Of a DNA stretch of 20,606 nt, positions 15,463 through 20,606 are shown one piece after another. Source of the DNA: SVQP01 sp045650025 (GTDB taxonomy: Bacteria > Bacillota > Clostridia > Oscillospirales > CAG-272); contig JAZRQR010000135.1 of NCBI GenBank assembly GCA_045650025.1, positions 1 to 20,606 of the forward strand, read 5' to 3'. Position numbers and translations under genes: made by a program. Numbering within the stretch: position 1 is the first letter of the stretch; each line of letters starts with the position of its first letter. The notes under the pieces are model-generated. The model worked only from the letters and a program-made list of their open reading frames with translations, searched no databases and was not told where the DNA came from.

Positions 15463-16244
15463 GCGTCCACCTCGCTTTGCTTAGCGCGTGTCTCGAGGAT
15501 CAGCTGCGCATAGGGCAGGTCGCACGGCTCGGTGATCTTGATATTCTGCTTGGAGCAGGCAACCATTTTGACCGGGTGACCAACAAACTCGATCAGCGAA
15601 TTGTCATCGGTGGCGGTGAACTTGTGCTCAATGGCTGCATAGCTTGCTGCCAGGTAGAGCGCATGGCGGAAAACCTGCGGCGTTTGTGCCTGCCAGCAGA
15701 GCGCGCGCTCGGGAGTGGAGGCAACGTAGCCCGCCTTGTCCACGACCTTGACCGTATCGGTTGCGGGAATGCCGGCTGATGCCGCGTCGGTCTTGTAGGC
15801 AATGCGGCAGACTTCGCTGATCTCCTCGGGGGTGGTCAGGCAGCGCGCCGCATCGGCAATTGCCACGTAGCGCACCTTGTCGCTGACTGCCTCAACGCCT
15901 GCAAGTGCGGATGCCTGTCGGGTCGCGCCACCTGCTACGACGGTGGTCAGCTTGCTGATGCCGTATTGCTCTTTAAACTGCCGGTACAGATCAATCTCGT
16001 CCTGCTTGGCAGCTACTACGATCTCCCCGATGCAGGGCGTATTCTGATACGCCAGCAGGGTGTGTACCACCACGGGCTTGCCGCAAAGCTCCAGCAGCTG
16101 CTTGGTTACCTCGCCGCCCATGCGTGTGCCGTTTCCGCCCGCCACGATCACAGCGGCGGTATAGTTACGCTTACCCGCCTCTTTACTTGCCGCGCGCAGA
16201 ACGTCTGCTACGTCCTTGGCGGCATCCTTTGCGGTGTAGCTCAT
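15459..16244 (-). CDS. ispD: 2-C-methyl-D-erythritol 4-phosphate cytidylyltransferase
   Basis: Third step of the MEP pathway, transferring CMP to methylerythritol phosphate. 261 residues, about 25 more than usual because the nucleotide loop IVAGGNGTRMGG begins near residue 33. The extra charged, Ala-rich N-terminus appears real, since the start sits in an ATGA overlap with rpiB. The Lys in VTKQLLEL and the Asp and Arg in ADAARCLTTPEE are kept, but the usual His of the HDAAR motif is Ala here. WQAQTPQVFRHALY and TDDNSLIEF are typical. It is coupled to ispF downstream. Confidence 0.93.
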   Translation of the reverse strand: MSYTAKDAAKDVADVLRAASKEAGKRNYTAAVIVAGGNGTRMGGEVTKQLLELCGKPVVVHTLLAYQNTPCIGEIVVAAKQDEIDLYRQFKEQYGISKLTTVVAGGATRQASALAGVEAVSDKVRYVAIADAARCLTTPEEISEVCRIAYKTDAASAGIPATDTVKVVDKAGYVASTPERALCWQAQTPQVFRHALYLAASYAAIEHKFTATDDNSLIEFVGHPVKMVACSKQNIKITEPCDLPYAQLILETRAKQSEVDA

Positions 16245-16699
16245 TTTTTCTCGCTTTCGTCCAGCGCGTTGATGGCAGCTACGCGGGGCGCGTGACGCTC
16301 GCCCTCAAATGCCTGATCCAGGAATGCATCTACCAGATTGCAAGCCACGCCATAGCCCACGACACGTGCGCCGAAGCACAGTACGTTTGCGTCGTTATGC
16401 ATACGCGTTGCGCGTGCGGAGAAGGTGTCCGAGCAGCAAGCCGCGCGAATGCCCGCGTGCTTGTTTGCGCACATGGACATACCAATGCCCGTGCCGCAGA
16501 TCAGAATGCCGGTGGTGTAAGCACCGCTCTGGATCTGGGTGCAGAGTGCGTGTGCAATGTCGGGGTAGTTGCAAGCGTCGGTGCTGTAGCAGCCAACGTC
16601 CAGCATTTCTACGCCCTTACCTGCCAAGTATTGTTTGATTTGCTCCTTGAGGGCAAAGCCTGCATGGTCGCATCCGATGACGATTTTGTTGATCAGCAT
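16241..16699 (-). CDS. rpiB: Ribose-5-phosphate isomerase B (RpiB/LacAB family)
   Basis: Interconverts ribose 5-phosphate and ribulose 5-phosphate. 152 residues. Motifs: GCDHAGFALKE (Asp11, His12), the catalytic cysteine in ICGTGIGMSMCANK (Cys69), and RMHNDANVLCFGAR (His101). The ATG at 16699 has AAAGGAG upstream; a start at 16732 would lie inside tsaB. Galactose-6-phosphate isomerases (LacA, LacB) share the fold, but a single gene next to rpe and ispD favours RpiB. Its stop overlaps the ispD start. Confidence 0.92.
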   Translation of the reverse strand: MLINKIVIGCDHAGFALKEQIKQYLAGKGVEMLDVGCYSTDACNYPDIAHALCTQIQSGAYTTGILICGTGIGMSMCANKHAGIRAACCSDTFSARATRMHNDANVLCFGARVVGYGVACNLVDAFLDQAFEGERHAPRVAAINALDESEKK

Positions 16700-16712
16700 A
16701 GTCGTATCTCCT

Positions 16713-17417
16713 TTATGCATTTTGTTTTGCAAGTTTTTCGTTTCGTTCGCGTTCTGCCTGCGAGGGGCGCAGGTAGATCACGGCAAGGGAAGTGTCGTCC
16801 GTTGCCTCGCCGCGCTGGTATGCGGCAAGACCGCACATGGCAACGCTGTAAGCGCTTTGGGTGCGCAGCTCCTCGGGGACGGGCGTGATGGCGGTTTGCG
16901 CAAAGCCCTGGGCGGTAATGTCGTAGCCGTCACCTACCAGGTAAACCGGCTGCTGCATAGCGGCAAGCTCGGCGTCCAGATCTGCAATCGAGATGGCACG
17001 GTCGGGGCAAAGGCGGGTCAGTACACCGTTCTCGCAAGAGAACAGCGCGTTATACACCTGTGCGCGGCGTGCGTTCATGACGGGGCAGAGAATACCGTTG
17101 TAGTAGCGGAGGTTGTACGCCAGCGCCTCCAGCGTGGAAACACCCGCGCAGGGAATCTCCTTGCCAAATGCCAAGCCCTTGACGGTTGCAACTCCGATGC
17201 GCACGCCCGTAAACGAGCCGGGGCCGTTGCTCACGGCAAACAGATCCAGGTCGTCAATCTCCCATTCTGCGCTGCGAAGCGCGGATTCGATCATGGGCAG
17301 CAGGGTCTGGCTATGGGTATTTCCCGTGTTGAGCGTGTACTGCGCGATCAGCTTTTGATCCTCGCACAGCGCCACCGTGCCCACCACGGCGGTGGAATCA
17401 AGTGCCAAAATCTTCAT
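16713..17417 (-). CDS. tsaB: tRNA threonylcarbamoyladenosine biosynthesis protein TsaB
   Basis: Non-catalytic partner of TsaD in the t6A37 modification of tRNAs reading ANN codons. 234 residues of the ASKHA fold: MKILALDSTAVVGTVAL at the start, NTHSQTLLPMIE and SNGPGSFTGVRIGVATVKGLA (the family signature). It starts 3 bases after the tsaE stop, with AAAGGG in that stop region, and ends 13 bases before rpiB. tsaD and rimI, common neighbours in Bacillota, are absent here. Confidence 0.95.
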   Translation of the reverse strand: MKILALDSTAVVGTVALCEDQKLIAQYTLNTGNTHSQTLLPMIESALRSAEWEIDDLDLFAVSNGPGSFTGVRIGVATVKGLAFGKEIPCAGVSTLEALAYNLRYYNGILCPVMNARRAQVYNALFSCENGVLTRLCPDRAISIADLDAELAAMQQPVYLVGDGYDITAQGFAQTAITPVPEELRTQSAYSVAMCGLAAYQRGEATDDTSLAVIYLRPSQAERERNEKLAKQNA

Positions 17418-17420
17418 CTG

Positions 17421-17885
17421 TCAAACCCTTTCTATCAAGATCTCGCGGCTGTCGGGGCAAGCCGCATCGTTTTTGGTAATGGTGACGCGCAAATAATGCA
17501 GGGGAAGCGCGTAGGGAATCTTCTCGCACCATTCCGCAATGCAAATGCCGCGGTCGGGGTAATCGTCAAAGCCCATGGAGTACAGGTCGTCCTCCGAGTC
17601 AATGCGGTACATGTCAAAGTGGAACAACGAGGTCTTGGTTGCCTTGTTTCTATACTCGTTGACCAAGGTAAAGGTAGGGGAGCGCACCAGACTCTCGGGC
17701 GAGAGCACCGATGCAAAGCCGCGTGTAAAAGCGGTCTTACCTACGCCCAGGTCACCGTAAAGTGCCACAAAGCGGGGCAGCGTTTTATCGTCAAGCATCG
17801 CGTTTGCAAGGGCTGCGCCCATCTCTTCGGTCTCTTGGGGAGCGAGCGTTTGCTTGCAAAGTGGGAACGTCATTTCAAAATTCAT
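17421..17885 (-). CDS. tsaE: tRNA threonylcarbamoyladenosine biosynthesis ATPase TsaE
   Basis: P-loop ATPase needed for t6A turnover with TsaB and TsaD. 154 residues. Walker A is GDLGVGKT (about 44-51), followed by VRSPTFTLVNEY and FHFDMYRID, the family signatures. The ATG at 17885 is preferred because AGGAAG lies 7 bases upstream; in-frame starts further upstream lie in the promoter region. It is first in the operon and is transcribed from a promoter embedded in the 40-bp repeat. Confidence 0.94.
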   Translation of the reverse strand: MNFEMTFPLCKQTLAPQETEEMGAALANAMLDDKTLPRFVALYGDLGVGKTAFTRGFASVLSPESLVRSPTFTLVNEYRNKATKTSLFHFDMYRIDSEDDLYSMGFDDYPDRGICIAEWCEKIPYALPLHYLRVTITKNDAACPDSREILIERV

Positions 17886-17919
17886 GGTAGTCTTCCTGTC
17901 AAAACACTTATTCAACTTA

Positions 17920-17948
17920 ATTATAACACAAAAAGCCCTTATTGTAAA
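17920..17948 (-). promoter_or_regulatory. Promoter of the tsaE operon, inside a terminator hairpin
   Basis: On the minus strand TTTACA (17943-17948), 17 bases, TATAAT (17920-17925), about 35 bases before the tsaE ATG. The -35 lies in the loop and arm of the terminator hairpin of the gene upstream. Confidence 0.75.
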
Positions 17949-17961
17949 GGGCTTTTTGTAT
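17922..17961. repeat. 40-bp direct repeat, copy 1
   Basis: Identical over 40 bases to 19420-19459, 1498 bases away, same orientation. The sequences diverge at once on both sides. It contains a terminator hairpin and promoter elements. Confidence 0.95.
17928..17959 (-). terminator. Terminator of the unknown exported-protein gene (hairpin in repeat copy 1)
   Basis: Perfect 13-base stem (17928-17940 with 17947-17959), 6-base loop, five A at one end and five T at the other, so it is symmetrical in both directions. The stop codon of the upstream gene (17939-17941) lies within the stem. Confidence 0.85.
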
Positions 17962-19384
17962 TTTCTAACTTTAAAATCATATCTTGCAGATCAGGCAGAC
18001 TGATCAGGCCGTAGTATACGGTATAATCGTTCAGTTCATTATACTCACTATATTGGTCCATGATCATGACGCGCATGACCTGGTCGTAATACGTATCAAA
18101 TTCCTCTTCGAGCATGTAATTATCTACACGTGTACCGTCCGATCTCACGGTATAAAGCTTGTAGGGCACGTAGAATTGCCCGTCAAGCTCGACGCAGGGG
18201 AAGGTATAACTGTCGGAGTACTCACGATATGTAGTAAAATGCGCAGTTTCAAGGCTTGCTGAATTGAGATAAATATAGCTTTGATCGAAAACGACAGCGG
18301 GCCATACATTGACACCGTCTGAAAATTCGGGGGTGTACGGCGTGTAATGCTCGACGTTCTCTGTTATACCGCCTGCAGGACCGATGTCACGGCAGTCAAC
18401 AGCTCTGTTGACTTGATATGCACTGATCAGGCGCATGCCGTTATAGGTTTCTGCAATTTGCTCGGGGCGGTCATATTTGACCCAAGTATATTCCTGAACA
18501 CAGCAAAAGGCGAAGCTTTCATATTCAGGATCCTCGTGCGTGGGATTGTAGTATGCACAAACAAAATAGTAATTCTCGGCATCGAATTTGACGAGCAATG
18601 GATGCGCATTGTAGTACTTGATATGGTAGAGCTTGATGGAAAATGAGGTAGGGGCAGGGTTAACGAAGTCTCGTTGCTCTTCCATATAGTCGGTTATCTC
18701 AAGAATCAGATGCTTACTGATCCCCGATATGTCGAGTCGATCCGATCTGTCGTATTGTATGTCGGCTGCGTGTATCTTGACAACCTCATCTTGGGAAATA
18801 CTCAGAAAATAGAAGAGACCGTCAATCGGATATACGGCAATTTTGGTGTTATCGTTGTCATAGTTGGTTTCAATCAAGCAGCAGGCTGCTGTTTGTTGGA
18901 TTCTTTCCACGAGCGCATAAGTGTTGGGAGGAAGCTGTTTCCAGTGTTCAGGGAACGTGGGGTGATATGGCACGTTAAACGAAATATTGTTGTACCAAGT
19001 GCTATTTGCGGAAACCGAGCCTTGGTTTATAGATATGTTTATATCGTATGATGAGGCGGTCGGGGATATTGACCCGCACACGTACTGTGCCTTAAAAGTG
19101 ATCTTCTGCAAATAGGAATCCTGCACAATCTGCTCAAAAGCGTCGTCGTAGCCATACAAGTAGTTTTCGGGAGGATCGATTGGGAGCGGATCGGTCGTCT
19201 GCTCCGAATTGCTTGCGTCGGTTGTCACAGTGTCTGTCCCGACTTGGCTCTGGGGTTTTTCGGGCGTGCAGGCGCGCAGCAGCATACCGCCCAGAAGTGC
19301 ACAGGCTCCCAAGAATATCACCAGATACAATGACAAAATAAGAGAAATAAAAACCGGCTTGAAATTGCCTTTTTTACCTTTCAT
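17939..19384 (-). CDS. Exported membrane-anchored protein of unknown function
   Basis: Not recognised. 481 residues. A basic start (MKGKKGNFKP) and one hydrophobic segment (about 11-36) precede a low-complexity Thr/Ser/Asp/Pro linker (about 40-72) and a large, Tyr- and Asp-rich domain with few Gly, predicted outside the cell. LGAC or LRAC within the hydrophobic part could be a lipobox, though Arg in LRAC is atypical and the LGAC cysteine lies mid-helix. There is a CC pair near residue 146 and another in FAFCCVQEY; no catalytic motif was found. The ATG at 19384 has AAAGGAG 9 bases upstream; the frame to 19462 runs through repeat copy 2 and is not believed. Base composition is lower in GC than neighbours (a sampled line here is 25 of 60 G or C against 41 of 60 in ispD). 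It lies between two identical 40-bp repeats, suggesting acquisition. Confidence 0.8.
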   Translation of the reverse strand: MKGKKGNFKPVFISLILSLYLVIFLGACALLGGMLLRACTPEKPQSQVGTDTVTTDASNSEQTTDPLPIDPPENYLYGYDDAFEQIVQDSYLQKITFKAQYVCGSISPTASSYDINISINQGSVSANSTWYNNISFNVPYHPTFPEHWKQLPPNTYALVERIQQTAACCLIETNYDNDNTKIAVYPIDGLFYFLSISQDEVVKIHAADIQYDRSDRLDISGISKHLILEITDYMEEQRDFVNPAPTSFSIKLYHIKYYNAHPLLVKFDAENYYFVCAYYNPTHEDPEYESFAFCCVQEYTWVKYDRPEQIAETYNGMRLISAYQVNRAVDCRDIGPAGGITENVEHYTPYTPEFSDGVNVWPAVVFDQSYIYLNSASLETAHFTTYREYSDSYTFPCVELDGQFYVPYKLYTVRSDGTRVDNYMLEEEFDTYYDQVMRVMIMDQYSEYNELNDYTVYYGLISLPDLQDMILKLENTKSPLQ

Positions 19385-19417
19385 TTTCTGCACTCCTTTC
19401 CTCTGACCTCTGCTCCC

Positions 19418-19446
19418 AGTATAACACAAAAAGCCCTTATTGTAAA
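19418..19446 (-). promoter_or_regulatory. Promoter of the unknown exported-protein gene
   Basis: Minus strand TTTACA (19441-19446), 17 bases, TATACT (19418-19423), about 34 bases before the ATG at 19384. It has the same geometry as the tsaE promoter, differing only where the -10 leaves the repeat. Confidence 0.7.
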
Positions 19447-19459
19447 GGGCTTTTTGTAT
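19420..19459. repeat. 40-bp direct repeat, copy 2
   Basis: Identical to 17922-17961 in the same orientation. It begins 13 bases past the DUF896 stop in the direction of transcription. Confidence 0.95.
19426..19457 (-). terminator. Terminator of the ABC-DUF896 unit (hairpin in repeat copy 2)
   Basis: Same 13-base stem and 6-base loop as copy 1, placed just downstream of the DUF896 stop on the minus strand. Confidence 0.8.
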
Positions 19460-19472
19460 CAAAGATTTGATT

Positions 19473-19694
19473 TTATTGCTTGTCGGTCTTGGGTCTTTCC
19501 GAAACCTGCTCGCGTGTACCGTCAGGGCGCACGATGACCGTGTTATCCAAAATGCCGGTCATGGATGCGCGGAACTCGCGAATGTACTCGGTGCGCAGCG
19601 CCGCTCTCTCCTCAAGCTCCTCGGGAGTAAGCTGCTCGCCGCGCTTGACCTTGGCAGCAAGCTCGTTGATGCGGTCTAATTTTGCCTTTTCCAT
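19473..19694 (-). CDS. DUF896 (YnzC/UPF0291) family protein
   Basis: 73 residues with the family pattern: INELAAKVKRGEQLTPEELE, then ERAALRTEYIREFRASMTGILDN, predicted as a helical hairpin, then a polar tail. The family is small, cytoplasmic and confined to Bacillota; the B. subtilis member YnzC lies in an SOS-controlled operon, but the biochemical role is unknown. AAAGGA precedes the ATG, 14 bases after the ABC gene stop, so the two are co-transcribed. Confidence 0.9.
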   Translation of the reverse strand: MEKAKLDRINELAAKVKRGEQLTPEELEERAALRTEYIREFRASMTGILDNTVIVRPDGTREQVSERPKTDKQ

Positions 19695-19708
19695 AGATGT
19701 TTCCTTTC

Positions 19709-20407
19709 TTAGTCGGCGGTGTAGAGCTTATACAGGTCTGCATACATGCCGCCCTTTTCGGTCAGCTCGCGGTGCGAGCCTTCCTCTACAATGCCGTCGG
19801 TGGTCAGCACCACAATGCGGTCTGCGTTCTTGATGGTGGTCAGACGGTGTGCAATGGTAATGGTGGTTCTGCCCACGGTCAGCTTTTCAATCGATTTCTG
19901 CACCAGGCGTTCACTTTCGTTGTCAAGCGCACTGGTTGCCTCGTCCAGAATCAGAATAGGCGGGTTCTTTAAGAACACGCGCGCAATGGATACGCGCTGG
20001 CGCTGACCGCCCGAGAGCTTGAGTCCGCGCTCGCCTACGTAGGTGTTGTAGCGGTCGGGCAGCTGGTCGATAAACTCGTCCGCACCTGCCAATTTGGCAG
20101 CCGCTTCGATCTCCTCGTCGGTTGCATCCGGCTTGCCGTACGCGATGTTATCGCGAATGGTGCCCGAGAACAGATACACGTTTTGCTGCACAATACCGAT
20201 GTTCTGGCGCAGCGAACGCATGGTCACGTCCTGAATGTTCTGCCCGTCCAGCAGGATCTGCCCGTCCTGCAGCTCATAAAAACGGGGGATGAGCGAGCAC
20301 AGCGTGGTCTTTCCGCAGCCGGAAGGACCTACCAGCGCTACGTTTTCGCCCGCGCGTACGTGCAAGGACAGGTTGCTGAGCACGTTTTGCTGCTTGTCCT
20401 CCTCGTG
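19709..20407 (-). CDS. ABC exporter, C-terminal ATP-binding domain only (5' end missing)
   Basis: About 233 codons of a multidrug/lipid-type ABC exporter (permease fused to ATPase). Present are Walker A GPSGCGKTT, the Q-loop IGIVQQNVYLFSGTI, the signature LSGGQRQRVSIAR, Walker B ILILDEATSALD and the H-loop IAHRLTT. The frame stays open rightwards through EDKQQNVLSNLSLHV, which is mid-domain, then meets a TGA at 20408-20410, where the sequence switches to another gene. The transmembrane half (about 350 residues) is absent. A GTG at 20383 is not a true start. It is part of an ABC-DUF896 unit ending at repeat copy 2. Confidence 0.9.
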   Translation of the reverse strand, partial: HEEDKQQNVLSNLSLHVRAGENVALVGPSGCGKTTLCSLIPRFYELQDGQILLDGQNIQDVTMRSLRQNIGIVQQNVYLFSGTIRDNIAYGKPDATDEEIEAAAKLAGADEFIDQLPDRYNTYVGERGLKLSGGQRQRVSIARVFLKNPPILILDEATSALDNESERLVQKSIEKLTVGRTTITIAHRLTTIKNADRIVVLTTDGIVEEGSHRELTEKGGMYADLYKLYTAD

Positions 20408-20410
20408 TCA
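20387..20410. other. Breakpoint between two head-to-head truncated genes
   Basis: ABC exporter coding sequence (minus) ends mid-domain and TPM signal-peptide coding sequence (plus) begins mid-signal, with no bases between. The stretch 20387-20404 can be read as sensible protein for both genes, as expected for a join at short shared sequence. Confidence 0.7.
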
Positions 20411-20606
20411 GTGCTTATTCTGCCGGTGCAGGCCGCCGAACTGGGTTATGTGACCGATGCGGCAGGGCTGCTGGCAGATGAGGAATGGAAAACGCTGGAG
20501 AACCTTTGCGCCGCGACCTCCGTGCAGTTCGGCTGCGGCGTGTACATGGTCACCGTGGAGGATTTCCACGAATACGGTGACGGCGATGTGTTTGAAGTGA
20601 CCTACG
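20402..20606 (+). CDS. TPM-domain exported protein, N-terminal fragment without a start codon
   Basis: From 20402 the plus strand reads LVSVLILPVQAAELGYVTDA, a signal peptide end with cleavage after VQA, followed by AGLLADEEWKTLENLCAATS and a VYMVTVEDF strand. This matches the opening of TPM (YgcG-type, formerly DUF477) domains, which are exported or membrane-bound. The hydrophobic run can be read back to about 20387 (LLLVLL), but that DNA is also ABC-gene coding sequence. No ATG and no ribosome site are present. Both ends are therefore incomplete. Confidence 0.65.

Noticed and set aside
16635..18014. 459-codon plus-strand frame across tsaB, tsaE and the repeat
   Set aside because: It runs antisense through two certain genes and a terminator hairpin; no start signals.
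19385..19462. Upstream extension of the unknown exported protein to 19462
   Set aside because: It would translate the promoter and hairpin of repeat copy 2; the ATG at 19384 has a good ribosome site.

Overview
The window looks like a chromosome segment of a Gram-positive anaerobe of the Clostridia (Bacillota), probably an uncultured gut member. The reasons are strong AGGAGG-type ribosome binding sites, sigma-A promoters with 17-base spacers, a DUF896 protein (a Bacillota family), a class II xylose isomerase with an AraC-type regulator, and the MEP isoprenoid pathway. Genus cannot be read from the sequence. No tRNA, rRNA, CRISPR array, transposase or integrase was seen.

Layout. (1) 1-703, minus: 5' part of ychF with its promoter. 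(2) 850-4549, plus: xylose catabolism (xylA-xylB-araC family regulator) behind a promoter with phased direct repeats, closed by a terminator. (3) 4550-5061: a 510-base scar holding the frameshifted tail of a phosphatase-like gene (minus), an intact promoter and ribosome site leading into a nine-codon Rrf2-like start that runs into a palindromic repeat, then two tandem promoters for the next operon. (4) 5062-9340, plus: response regulator, sensor kinase, HtrA-like membrane protease, MgtC family protein, terminator. (5) 9361-14185, plus: a tightly packed five-gene operon with two Gfo/Idh oxidoreductases, a xylose-isomerase-like TIM barrel, a NagB-like deaminase and NagA. This is probably a route for a modified amino sugar, and it includes no transporter or regulator. 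(6) 14157-17961, minus: tsaE-tsaB-rpiB-ispD-ispF-rpe, a housekeeping operon with ATGA overlaps, joining tRNA t6A modification, pentose phosphate isomerases and isoprenoid precursor synthesis. rpe converges on operon 5 at a shared bidirectional terminator. (7) 17922-19459: one AT-richer gene of unknown function (membrane-anchored exported protein) lying between two perfect 40-bp direct repeats. Each repeat is both a terminator hairpin and the core of a promoter, so the gene looks like a cassette inserted between two housekeeping transcription units. (8) 19473-20407, minus: DUF896 gene and the ATPase half of an ABC exporter. (9) 20390-20606: an abrupt switch to the start of a TPM-domain protein on the plus strand, with no intergenic DNA, which is either a rearrangement or an assembly join.

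The most interesting points are the repeat-flanked cassette with its terminator/promoter modules (7), the amino-sugar operon (5), the AraC-type operator geometry in front of xylA, and the decayed locus in region 3.
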